DNA of 62,515 nt from Opitutales bacterium. Its GTDB lineage: Bacteria; Verrucomicrobiota; Verrucomicrobiia; Opitutales; T3Sed10-336. Under the pieces are notes generated by a model. The model made no database searches. It saw only the letters and a program-made list of their open reading frames with translations, and was not told the DNA's origin. Below, piece after piece: positions 27,972-35,883 of this stretch (positions are counted from its first letter, which is position 1; every line of letters starts with the position of its first letter). Where the stretch lies: positions 1-62,515 of the forward strand of contig JAIUMY010000006.1 in NCBI GenBank assembly GCA_022565335.1, written 5' to 3'. The translations under genes were made by a program, and so were the position numbers.

Positions 27972-30461
27972 ATGGCGATCAAAAAATCTGCTCTTTATTC
28001 CCACCTCTGGGCCAGTTGCGACGAGTTGCGCGGAGGCATGGATTCGAGCCAATACAAGGATTACGTGCTGGTCATGCTCTTTATCAAGTATGCCAGCGAC
28101 AAGTATGCGGGCAAACCCTTCGCCCCGATCAAGATCCCCGAGGGGGCCAGTTTTGCCGACATGGTCGCCCTCAAGGGCAAGCCCGATATCGGGGACCAGA
28201 TCAATAAGCGGATCATCGCTCCCCTGGAGGAGGCGAATCCCATGCTCACCGAACTCCCCGACTTCGCCAATGAAAACAAGCTCGGCAGCGGACGGGAGAT
28301 GGTGGACCGCCTCACGCGGCTCATCGCCATTTTCGAAAACAAGGCCCTCGACTTTTCCCGCAACCGGGCCGATGGGGACGATATTCTCGGCGACGCCTAC
28401 GAATACCTCATGCGGAATTTCGCCACCGAGAGCGGCAAGAGCAAGGGGCAGTTCTACACTCCCGCCGAGGTTAGCCGGATCATCGCCCGGGTACTCGAAA
28501 TCGACCCCGCCAAAACCTCCGCCAATACCACCGTTTACGATCCTACCTGCGGTTCCGGTTCCCTCCTCCTGAAGGTCGGCGACGAGGCCGGGGGCAAGGT
28601 CACCCTCAACGGGCAGGAAAAGGACGCCGCCACCGTGGGCCTCGCCTACATGAACATGATCCTGCACAATTACCCGACCGCGGTGATTCTGCCGGGCAAT
28701 ACCATTGCCAACCCCAAGTTCACCCACGGCGACGCCCTCAAAACCTTTGACTACGTGGTCGCCAATCCCCCCTTTTCCGACAAGGGCTGGAGCAGCGGCC
28801 TCGATCCAGAGCACGACCCCTTTGGCCGCTTCGACCACTACGGCGTCCCGCCCGCCAAACAAGGGGACTACGCCTACCTCCTGCATATTGTCCGGTCCCT
28901 CAAAAGCACCGGGCGCGGCGTCTGTGTTCTCCCCCACGGGGTCCTCTTCCGGGGCCACGCCGAGGCGGCCATCCGCCGCAAACTCATTCAGAAGGGCTTT
29001 ATCAAGGGCATCATCGGTCTGCCCGCCAACCTCTTTTACGGTACCGGCATCCCCGCCTGCCTGGTTGTCATCGACAAGGCCGGAGCCCACGAGCGGGAAG
29101 GCATTTTCCTCATCGACGCCAGCGAGGGCTATCTCAAGGACGGCCCCAAGAACCGTCTCCGCAGCATGGACATGCACAAGATCGTCGATGCCTTCACCAA
29201 GCAACTCGACCTCCCCGGGTTCTCCCGCTTCGTCCCCCTGGAGGAAATTGCCGCCAACGACTACAATCTCAACATCCCCCGCTACATCGACAGCAACCGA
29301 TCCGAGGACCGGCAAAACATCGAGGCCCACCTGCACGGCGGGATACCCGATGCCGACCTCGACACCCTCACCCCCTACTGGCAGGCCTGCCCCCGGCTCC
29401 GCGCCCACCTCCTGTCCCCCCAGCGGAAAGGCTTCTCCCGCCTGACCGTGGACCCGTCCGCCGTCCAGGCCGCCATCCAGGAACACCCTGAATTCGCCGC
29501 CTTCCGGGACAACGCCGCCGCCCATTTCCAGACCTGGCGGGACCGCTGGACCCGGAAATTGCGCACCCTCGCCGCCGGGTTTCAGCCCAAGGACCTCATC
29601 TTTGAAATCTCCGAGGACATCCTCGCCCATTACGCGGACCTCCCCCTGATCGGCAAATACCTGGTCTATCAGCACCTCATGGATTACTGGGCTGAAACCA
29701 TGCAGGACGACGCCTACCTCATCGCCGCCGACGGATGGGTCGCCAAAACCGAGCGCATCCTGGTCAAAGACAAAAAAGGCAAGGAACGCGACAAAGGCTG
29801 GACCTGCGACCTCGTCCCCAGGTCCCTCATCGTGGCCCGCTTTTTTCCCCAATACCAGGAAGCCCTGGCCGCGCTGGAAACCGACCTCGAAACCACCACC
29901 GCCGAACTGACCGAACTGGAAGAGGAACACAGTGGGGAGGATGGCGTCTTCGCCGATTTCGATAAAATCAACAAAATCGCCGTCACCGCGCGCAAGAAGG
30001 AATTGCAAGCCGAGGAAAAACGCCGAAAGCCCCGCCGGGAAAGCCAAAAAGTCGCCGAAGACCCGGGCCGTTACGGCCGAACAAAGGAAGAGCCCCCTGC
30101 CGATAACCCACTCCCCATTCTCAGCACCTGGCTCAAACTTCAGCAAAAGCAGACCGACCTGAAAAAGCAGATCAAGGACGCTGAGGCCACTCTCGACCAA
30201 CTTGCCTACGACCGCTACCCGCAACTCACCACCGAGGAAATCCAAACCCTCGTCATCGAAGACAAATGGATGGGTGCCCTGGAAGAACGCCTCGCTGGAG
30301 AAACCGACCGCGTCAGCCAAACTCTCACCCAACGCCTGCGCGATCTCGCCGAACGCTACCGCGCCCCCCTGGTCGAATTAACCGACCGCGTGGCTGAGCT
30401 GGAAACCAAAGTGCAAGGACACCTGAACCGGATGGGGTTTCCGGTTGAACTGAAGAATTGA
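27972..30461 (+). CDS. hsdM: type I restriction-modification methyltransferase subunit (HsdM), long form
   Basis: 829 residues from the ATG at 27972. N-terminal HsdM_N helices (LYSHLWASCDELRGGMDSSQYKDYVLVMLFIKYAS) precede the adenine methyltransferase with SAM motif DPTCGSG (190-196) and catalytic NPPF (265-268), plus the HGVLFRG and FYGTGIPACL segments. Most HsdM proteins have about 500-550 residues; the extra 300 here include a basic coiled coil (ETTTAELTELEEEHSGEDG..., KKELQAEEKRRKPRRESQK). The gene is strongly biased to C and G at third positions. It is followed by hsdS after a 98-base spacer that contains repeats. It modifies the host site and forms the enzyme with HsdS and HsdR. Confidence 0.93.
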   Translation: MAIKKSALYSHLWASCDELRGGMDSSQYKDYVLVMLFIKYASDKYAGKPFAPIKIPEGASFADMVALKGKPDIGDQINKRIIAPLEEANPMLTELPDFANENKLGSGREMVDRLTRLIAIFENKALDFSRNRADGDDILGDAYEYLMRNFATESGKSKGQFYTPAEVSRIIARVLEIDPAKTSANTTVYDPTCGSGSLLLKVGDEAGGKVTLNGQEKDAATVGLAYMNMILHNYPTAVILPGNTIANPKFTHGDALKTFDYVVANPPFSDKGWSSGLDPEHDPFGRFDHYGVPPAKQGDYAYLLHIVRSLKSTGRGVCVLPHGVLFRGHAEAAIRRKLIQKGFIKGIIGLPANLFYGTGIPACLVVIDKAGAHEREGIFLIDASEGYLKDGPKNRLRSMDMHKIVDAFTKQLDLPGFSRFVPLEEIAANDYNLNIPRYIDSNRSEDRQNIEAHLHGGIPDADLDTLTPYWQACPRLRAHLLSPQRKGFSRLTVDPSAVQAAIQEHPEFAAFRDNAAAHFQTWRDRWTRKLRTLAAGFQPKDLIFEISEDILAHYADLPLIGKYLVYQHLMDYWAETMQDDAYLIAADGWVAKTERILVKDKKGKERDKGWTCDLVPRSLIVARFFPQYQEALAALETDLETTTAELTELEEEHSGEDGVFADFDKINKIAVTARKKELQAEEKRRKPRRESQKVAEDPGRYGRTKEEPPADNPLPILSTWLKLQQKQTDLKKQIKDAEATLDQLAYDRYPQLTTEEIQTLVIEDKWMGALEERLAGETDRVSQTLTQRLRDLAERYRAPLVELTDRVAELETKVQGHLNRMGFPVELKN

Positions 30462-30488
30462 GAATTGATAATGGAGAATGGAGAATGA
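30456..30488. repeat. degenerate heptamer repeat, inverted to the copies inside hsdS
   Basis: About five copies of a 7-base unit (AATTGAG, AATTGAT, AATGGAG and variants) begin in the last codons of hsdM and run into the spacer. The 15 bases at 30463-30477 are the exact reverse complement of 30592-30606 within the start of hsdS. Confidence 0.7.
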
Positions 30489-30559
30489 CTTGAAGGCTAC
30501 CATCCAATCCAATAACCCAAGCCACTGAAAGCCGAATTTGCCCGTACTGAAAACGAAAA

Positions 30560-31867
30560 ATGACCGCCACTGAAAATTCTCAATTATCAACTCTCCATTA
30601 TCAATTGAAAAAGGGTTACAAACAAACCGAAGTCGGGGTGATTCCGGAGGATTGGGAGGTGGTGACGATTGGTGACATCTGTTCATTTTTATCGGGAGGT
30701 ACTCCATCTCGGAAGAACAAAGATTTTTGGAATGGGGATATCCCATGGATCAGTGCGACAAGCCTACGCTGTTTCGATATCTATAAATCGGAAAATAATG
30801 TCACAAAAGAGGCGGTGGAAAGGGGCAGTAAATTTGCTCCAATTCACTCAACTCTAATCCTTGTCCGTGGTAGTGCGCTTCATAAGGAAATTTTAGCCGG
30901 ATTGGTTTCAAAAAAGGTGTGCTTCAATCAAGATGTCAAAGCGCTCGTTCCCAATACTAAGCTTTTTCCCAAATTCCTAACGTTTTCGATTTTAGGAAAC
31001 AGCCATAAATTACTGAATCTTGTAACATCAGCAGGCAACACTGCTGGCGTTCTCGACACAAGAATACTGAAATCTTTCCTCATTCCACTCCCCACCAAGA
31101 CGGAACAGGAAGCGATCGCGGAGGCCTTGAGCGATGCGGATGCGTGGATTGCCTCGCTGGAGCAACTTATCGCCAAAAAACGGCGCATCAAAGAAGGGAC
31201 GTTGCAGGCGTTACTAACGCCTCCACCTCCGCAAAGGGACAATGGAAAATTGAAAATGGAGAATGAAAGCTCCCCTCAGAATAATTCTCAATTATCCACT
31301 ATCCATTCTCAATTAATCCACCGCCGCCTCCCCGGCTTCGATAGCGAGTGGGTGGAGAAACGATTGGGGGAGGTTCTTGAAGTAGCGCACGGAAGAAGTC
31401 AACACAAAGTAGAAAACTCTGCAGGAGCCTATCCAATCTTAGCTAGCGGTGGACTAATTGGCCGAAGTAACGAATTTCTTTATAATCGACCCTCTGTCCT
31501 CATTGGGCGAAAAGGAACGATAGACAGGCCCCAATATATGGACACTCCATTTTGGACTGTGGATACATTGTTCTACACGAAAATTTACAATCCAAACGAC
31601 GCAAAATTCCTATTTTACAGATTTTGCTTGATTCCTTGGCGCAAATACAACGAAGCTTCGGGCGTACCCAGTTTAAATGCTGCTACGATCGAAGATATTG
31701 AAATATCTTTACCGTCCCAAACCGAACAAACCGCTATCGCCACCGTCCTATCCGACATGGACGCGGAGATCGACGCCCTCGAAACCAAACTTACCAAAGC
31801 CCGGCTGATTAAAAAGGGAATGATGGAAGAACTTTTAACCGGAAAGACGAGGTTTGTAAATAAATAA
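30560..31867 (+). CDS. hsdS: type I restriction-modification specificity subunit (HsdS)
   Basis: 435 residues with two target-recognition domains. TRD1 starts after the repeat-encoded leader at GYKQTEVGVIPEDWEVVTI and ends at LIPLPTKTEQEAIAEAL, followed by the first central conserved helix DADAWIASLEQLIAKKRRIKEGTLQALL. TRD2 runs from LPGFDSEWVEKRLGEVLEVAHG to ISLPSQTEQTAIATVLSDMD and the second conserved helix IDALETKLTKARLIKKGMMEELLTGKTRF. The protein start (NSQLSTLHYQL) and the join between the two halves (NSQLSTIHSQL) are both encoded by the same heptamer repeats. The subunit reads the split DNA target. It is convergent with the adenine methylase gene. Confidence 0.93.
   Translation: MTATENSQLSTLHYQLKKGYKQTEVGVIPEDWEVVTIGDICSFLSGGTPSRKNKDFWNGDIPWISATSLRCFDIYKSENNVTKEAVERGSKFAPIHSTLILVRGSALHKEILAGLVSKKVCFNQDVKALVPNTKLFPKFLTFSILGNSHKLLNLVTSAGNTAGVLDTRILKSFLIPLPTKTEQEAIAEALSDADAWIASLEQLIAKKRRIKEGTLQALLTPPPPQRDNGKLKMENESSPQNNSQLSTIHSQLIHRRLPGFDSEWVEKRLGEVLEVAHGRSQHKVENSAGAYPILASGGLIGRSNEFLYNRPSVLIGRKGTIDRPQYMDTPFWTVDTLFYTKIYNPNDAKFLFYRFCLIPWRKYNEASGVPSLNAATIEDIEISLPSQTEQTAIATVLSDMDAEIDALETKLTKARLIKKGMMEELLTGKTRFVNK
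30576..30606 (+). repeat. heptamer repeat at the N-terminal edge of HsdS TRD1
   Basis: 31 bases built of 7-base units (ATTCTCA, ATTATCA, ACTCTCC, ATTATCA). They match 28 of 31 bases of the copy at 31284-31314, in the same orientation. Confidence 0.75.
31284..31314 (+). repeat. heptamer repeat at the HsdS TRD1/TRD2 boundary
   Basis: Direct copy of 30576-30606. The two copies are 708 bases apart (236 codons), so exact exchange between them would delete or duplicate TRD1 with its conserved helix without changing the frame. Confidence 0.75.
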
Positions 31868-31925
31868 TTTATAATGAACGGACTATTAAAGTTAATTTCA
31901 TCAAAACGAAGTCCTTTGTTGTAGG

Positions 31926-32795
31926 CTATACGGCAACTAAGTTCTCCCAGTCTGAAAGACAATCAGCCGTCACCCCATTTCCAAGAATCATGAGTTCCTG
32001 ACCTTTCTTAGGCTTTGAAGCTGAATAATGGAGACTAAAAGGCATGTATTTATAATCTGAATACATTTCTCGGATTTCAGGGACATTATCATAGGTCATT
32101 ACCCACGCTAAATCAGTTTGCCTCCGCAGCGCCTGTGCCAGAGATCGATGGTCCTCATCTTTGTAATAGCGCCAGTATAACTGGCTTCCTTTGACATAAT
32201 AAGGTGGATCAGCATAAAGCAGCCCCTGAAGCCCCTGGCAATAATCGGCAAGGTTTTCAATTAAGTCGAGTGCATCCCTGTTTGCTATTATAATTCGATC
32301 ACCGTAAGTAGAAATTTCTCTAATTTTTTTTACGAGAACGGTTCGATTGAACCGCGCATCTATTTTCCATTTTCCTTTTTGCTCATAGCCTCCAATGGGG
32401 CCTCCGTTAACCATGATTCCTGAGCGATTGCATCGATTCATATAAAATGCCGCAAAGCCTATATCTAAATGGGAACGTCGACCGGGTTGGCGATAAATAT
32501 CCCGTTGCCTATTCCACTCAGTAAGTGAGAGTTCTGCGTTCATAATCCGGTCAACGAGATCTTCAGTTCGGGCCATTATACTTTTCCACAGACAAAAAAT
32601 CCGACGATCTGCATCATTAATAAGGATTCGGCTAGCGTGTCCTTGCTCCAGTAGACCTAAAGCCGCTCCCGCACCTCCTGCGAAAGGTTCAACGTAAATA
32701 CCTTGTGCTAACTTGTTCTCAATAATCAGCTTGGCCAACACATTGACCAAAGAAGCTTTTCCACCAGGATACCTTAAGGGGCTCAGGCTTTTCAT
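31926..32795 (-). CDS. D12-class DNA adenine N6-methyltransferase (Dam-like)
   Basis: 289 residues: SPLRYPGGKASLV, SAM-binding motif EPFAGGAGAALGLL, the AAFYMNRCNRSGI segment and the catalytic motif ADPPYYVKG near residue 204. This arrangement is that of the Dam/M.DpnII group. It reads opposite to the type I system and overlaps the ParB-like gene by four bases (32792-32795), so these two form a unit. Its base composition is more AT-rich than hsdM. In the context of a defence island, it may mark host DNA or act on the same module's target. The recognition site cannot be inferred. Confidence 0.92.
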   Translation of the reverse strand: MKSLSPLRYPGGKASLVNVLAKLIIENKLAQGIYVEPFAGGAGAALGLLEQGHASRILINDADRRIFCLWKSIMARTEDLVDRIMNAELSLTEWNRQRDIYRQPGRRSHLDIGFAAFYMNRCNRSGIMVNGGPIGGYEQKGKWKIDARFNRTVLVKKIREISTYGDRIIIANRDALDLIENLADYCQGLQGLLYADPPYYVKGSQLYWRYYKDEDHRSLAQALRRQTDLAWVMTYDNVPEIREMYSDYKYMPFSLHYSASKPKKGQELMILGNGVTADCLSDWENLVAV

Positions 32796-34240
32796 TCTTC
32801 TATTTTAATTGCTTTGCGAATTATTGGCAATATTTTTGTTCGCAGGATTATAATCGATGGGTAGTCTGCGGGAAAATGCTGACCATGGACGAAGTCGTTC
32901 AAACGCCCGAGGTTGTAAGGGCTTTGATTGCCTTCAAGTTCTCTAACCAGTGACACCTCATCCTTTTCAAGTTTGAGGTCAACTACACGATCTTTGACGG
33001 CTTTGAGCATATGGGATATTTTTAAGTGACCCGAATTCGCCATAGTTCTGACGTCTTTTTCCTTGTTTTGTTTTCGTATGGCTTGCATAAGCGCAAGTTC
33101 TAAAATTGCCCTTAATAAAATTCCAGACGACTGAAGGTGTTGTCGCACCTTCAGTTCCTTCAGCTCATCTAATAAGGTCTGAAGTTTCGCTTCTGCCTTA
33201 GAGGTATTGAAATCGCTGGGGATGAGTGTTTCCTCTTTTGGTTTTGATTTTTTCGCCGTCTTCTTTTTTATGTTGGTTGACGATTTGGGTTTATTTTTTG
33301 ACTCTTCGGTTCCGAGTTCTTCGGACGACCAAGTGGTCGCCTTGCTTGCCTTAGAAAAAAGCGGCTGAACCTTGTTGATGGTAGTCTTATTATCTTTCAA
33401 GCTTCTGGAATCGAATTTATCATCCCCTTTGCTTTGAGTGAGATCGAGGATTTTCGCGTAAGCACGTTTGAAATCACTGGGTGAGTACGGTATATGGAGT
33501 CTTCCTGTGTCTTCATTCACCGATATTCCGATAGCCTTTTGAACCTCAACGGATTTGAATATACGTTCTACAATTGGAGTATATGGAAAATCTTTCGGAT
33601 CTGTGACTTTTCGCTTAACATCGGAAGGTAGGTCCATAACGCCCGCTAATCGGAACAATTCGAGGGCAAGCCGTGCTTCATTTATTTTACTTTCGCTGAT
33701 CCCTATTTCTTCCGAAATTTCAGCTTTTGAGTAACCGGTTTCAAGTTTTTTGACGATAAATACGCTTTGCTGAATTCGGCTCCAACTCCTGCTGAAACCA
33801 GAGTCTGTGTGTTTGCTGTATATATAAATGTTTGCCTCAGCGCGGTTCGGGGCGATTACCACAGGAATGGAGTCTACGGGATTTTGTGCCATTTTTGCTG
33901 ACAGTCGTTCAAAAACCCCTTTTTTATCTTTGGGGGCAAGGGAGGGCTTAAGAAGAAGCTTGCAAGCACAGAGACGGCGATTTCCTTCAACAACAACCTT
34001 CTTTCCGTCTTCAACAACAACAATAACGTCTTCCACTGGAAAATAACCTTGGATAATAATTTTTTTTGCTAAGTCCTCGATTCCAGCGATCCTGACCAAC
34101 TCCGCAATAATATCCCTCTCCGAGGTTGGGCGTTTATCCTCCTCCCCCGCAATCCGATAGTTCTCTCTATCGAGGTGAAGCGAGTTTACCTTGATGGACT
34201 TATGCTTGGTCCAGTTTGTTGAGTTGATGAGTTGCGACAT
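32792..34240 (-). CDS. ParB/Srx-like domain protein with HEPN-like C-terminus
   Basis: 482 residues. The N-terminal 110 residues are ParB-like (IKVNSLHLDRENYRI; VVVEGNRRLCACKLLL aligns with the ParB GERRxRA block). A helix-turn-helix region follows (GYSKAEISEEIGISESKINEARLALEL, about 170-197). A lysine-rich linker (KNKPKSSTNIKKKTAKKSKPKEE) leads to a helical C-terminal domain (345-482) with LLRAILELALMQAIRK and, near the end, RLNDFVHG, i.e. R446 and H452 in an Rx5H pattern. That fits the HEPN RNase signature (Rx4-6H). The linked methylase suggests a toxin or sensor module. Function is inferred from domains only. Confidence 0.7.
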   Translation of the reverse strand: MSQLINSTNWTKHKSIKVNSLHLDRENYRIAGEEDKRPTSERDIIAELVRIAGIEDLAKKIIIQGYFPVEDVIVVVEDGKKVVVEGNRRLCACKLLLKPSLAPKDKKGVFERLSAKMAQNPVDSIPVVIAPNRAEANIYIYSKHTDSGFSRSWSRIQQSVFIVKKLETGYSKAEISEEIGISESKINEARLALELFRLAGVMDLPSDVKRKVTDPKDFPYTPIVERIFKSVEVQKAIGISVNEDTGRLHIPYSPSDFKRAYAKILDLTQSKGDDKFDSRSLKDNKTTINKVQPLFSKASKATTWSSEELGTEESKNKPKSSTNIKKKTAKKSKPKEETLIPSDFNTSKAEAKLQTLLDELKELKVRQHLQSSGILLRAILELALMQAIRKQNKEKDVRTMANSGHLKISHMLKAVKDRVVDLKLEKDEVSLVRELEGNQSPYNLGRLNDFVHGQHFPADYPSIIILRTKILPIIRKAIKIEE

Positions 34241-34393
34241 ATTGTTGCAGAATAGATAGGCATGGATTTACCAAAATGCAATAATAAAGGTTCTATCCCT
34301 GTACATATAAAGTAAGTAGGTCTAAAAACTTGATTCGCTTTTATTGGGACAGTTGGGAACCAGTCCCACCAGATTGTGGGGTTACCCGCTGAA
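34241..34393. other. intergenic stretch between parB-like gene and remnants
   Basis: About 150 bases of AT-rich sequence with several short frames, none supported. The promoter for the leftward parB/dam unit should be here, but I cannot pick out -35/-10 boxes with confidence. Confidence 0.35.
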
Positions 34394-34749
34394 CCAGCGC
34401 AATTTTTCCGGCCCTGGTCAGCGATGGGAAGAATAAAGCTGCCATTCATCATCCTTTACCCGAACTTTCGTACGCTCACTGCTGCCTTTTGGAGATGGTT
34501 TTTGGCGAGGATCCTTATTACGATTTGGCTGGCAGTTACTCGCATAATTACGATCTCCACCATCAAGTAGCTCAGCGCTATGTGGATGATTTAGTTGAAA
34601 TGGGACACTTCAAAACCATTGGCTCGGAAATCGGGTTAACGCCTTCGGGCCGTAGGGTCTGCTTCTCCCACCCGGAGATCGATCTTAGTCTGTATATCAA
34701 CGAGGATGACGCAATTGCTTCGCCAGCGGAGAATTCAGGTTCTGGATGA
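34394..34749 (+). pseudogene. remnant of an unidentified protein (5' end lost)
   Basis: An open frame bounded upstream by a stop at about 34391 has no ATG in its first 80 bases; a TTG at 34489 or an ATG at 34495 could start the last 86 residues. It reads AIFPALVSDGKNKAAIH..., then YAHCCLLEMVFGEDPYYDLAGSYSHNYDL, with a possible winged-helix end (GHFKTIGSEIGLTPSGRRVCF). I do not recognise the family. It overlaps the next remnant by four bases (ATGA). Probably the 3' end of a gene whose 5' half was lost when the defence island was rearranged. Confidence 0.4.
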
Positions 34750-35054
34750 CCACCTATGTCTTTGCCAAGGACTACCTTGGCCGCGTCGGTCCGGTTCTGA
34801 CCCGGCAGGTCGCCGAAGCGAAAAAACGCTACGACCTTTTCTTTCTCTGCGATACGGATATCCCCTACGCCGACACCTGGGACCGCAGTGGAGAGCCGAA
34901 GCGGGAGGATTTTCAGAAGCAGACCCTCGCTGATCTTATGGAAAGAGGGATTCCCTTTTGCCGCGTCAGCGGCACCCTGGAAAAGCGCATCGCAAGGGTA
35001 AAGAACGTCCTTCAACAACACCGGAAATACGGAAACGTCCCGGATGTCCGGTAG
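34746..35054 (+). pseudogene. NadR/AAA_28-type nucleotide kinase, C-terminal fragment
   Basis: 102 residues that match the C-terminal half of the NadR-like AAA domain: TYVFAKDYLGR, YDLFFLCDTDIPYADTWDRSG and IPFCRVSGTLEKRIARVKNVL. The Walker A motif that should lie at the N-terminus is missing, so the fragment cannot bind ATP in the usual way. It ends about 210 bases before AbiEi. Evidence of gene loss inside the island. Confidence 0.7.
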
Positions 35055-35215
35055 GGTTCTGATTCTTCACAGAAACGATAACTGGGGGTCATAGGGTGTT
35101 GGAACAACACTACTGGAGCCACCTGGGACTTAAGTTTTCGAATAATGGGGCCGCTTTTGTCCTTAATTCTTCTGAAAGTTAGGTGCTTGCCCTGAATCGG
35201 TAAAGTTCTTCTTGT

Positions 35216-35251
35216 TTTTCCAAGGAAAAAATGGTAATTTTCCTTGGAAAA
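35216..35251. promoter_or_regulatory. inverted-repeat operator candidate upstream of abiEi
   Basis: TTTTCCAAGGAAAA at 35216-35229 and its exact reverse complement TTTTCCTTGGAAAA at 35238-35251 are separated by eight bases. The start codon of abiEi is 14 bases after the second arm. AbiEi antitoxins are known to bind inverted repeats in their own promoters and repress them, so the site fits autoregulation of the toxin-antitoxin operon. Confidence 0.7.
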
Positions 35252-35265
35252 TTATCCCTCAAAAA

Positions 35266-35883
35266 ATGAAACAAAGCATTGAAAACAAGATAGTTGCGAG
35301 AATTTATGGATACGGTAGGGGTTGGGCATTTTCCCAGATTGATTTTACCGACCTTGCTAAGACTTCCACGGTCCACTGGGCTTTGTATCGATTCGCACAA
35401 GAAGGCAAGATTCGCCGAGTGCTTCGGGGGATCTACGACTATCCCCGGTTCAGTAAACTTTTGCAAAAGCCAATGCCACCGGAGGTCCACCAAGTCGCTA
35501 AAGCGCTGGCGCGAAAGTTTGGCTGGCGCATACAACCTGGAGGGGCAGCAGCACTCAATCTGATGAACCTTTCAACTCAAGTTCCCAGTCAGTTTGTTTA
35601 TTTTTCAGATGGACCCAATCGTTCCTATAAGATTGGCGAGACCAGACTTACCTTCAAGAGTCAGGCACTGAAAGAAGCTGGGCTTCGGAATGAGGAAACG
35701 GCGGTACTGGTGCAGGGGCTAAAGGAATTGGGAAAAAATTTGGTCACGGAGGAGGTCATTCAACAAATGAGGGAATGGCTGCCTTCAGGAAAACGGGCTG
35801 CCGTGTTGCGTGATGCCAAGGGGGTAACGGCTTGGGTTTATGATGTGATTAGGCAAGTGTGCAAGGAGGAGCGAGATGGATAA
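35266..35883 (+). CDS. abiEi: AbiEi-type antitoxin / transcriptional regulator
   Basis: 205 residues from the ATG at 35266 (MKQSIENKIVARIYGYGRGWAF). The N-terminal winged helix (DFTDLAKTSTVHWALYRFAQEGKIRRVLRGIYDYP) and the AbiEi_4-like C-terminal domain (NLMNLSTQVPSQFVYFSDGPNRSYKIGETRLTFK) are recognisable. It overlaps the toxin gene by eight bases (35876-35883), as is usual for AbiE. It neutralises AbiEii in a type IV manner and represses the operon. A perfect inverted repeat precedes it. Confidence 0.88.
   Translation: MKQSIENKIVARIYGYGRGWAFSQIDFTDLAKTSTVHWALYRFAQEGKIRRVLRGIYDYPRFSKLLQKPMPPEVHQVAKALARKFGWRIQPGGAAALNLMNLSTQVPSQFVYFSDGPNRSYKIGETRLTFKSQALKEAGLRNEETAVLVQGLKELGKNLVTEEVIQQMREWLPSGKRAAVLRDAKGVTAWVYDVIRQVCKEERDG

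Noticed and set aside
27852-30332. 826-codon open frame on the minus strand, opposite hsdM
   Set aside because: It is the mirror of a GC-rich third-position coding frame. Its translation is glycine- and valine-rich without any recognisable domain, whereas the plus strand is a clear HsdM.
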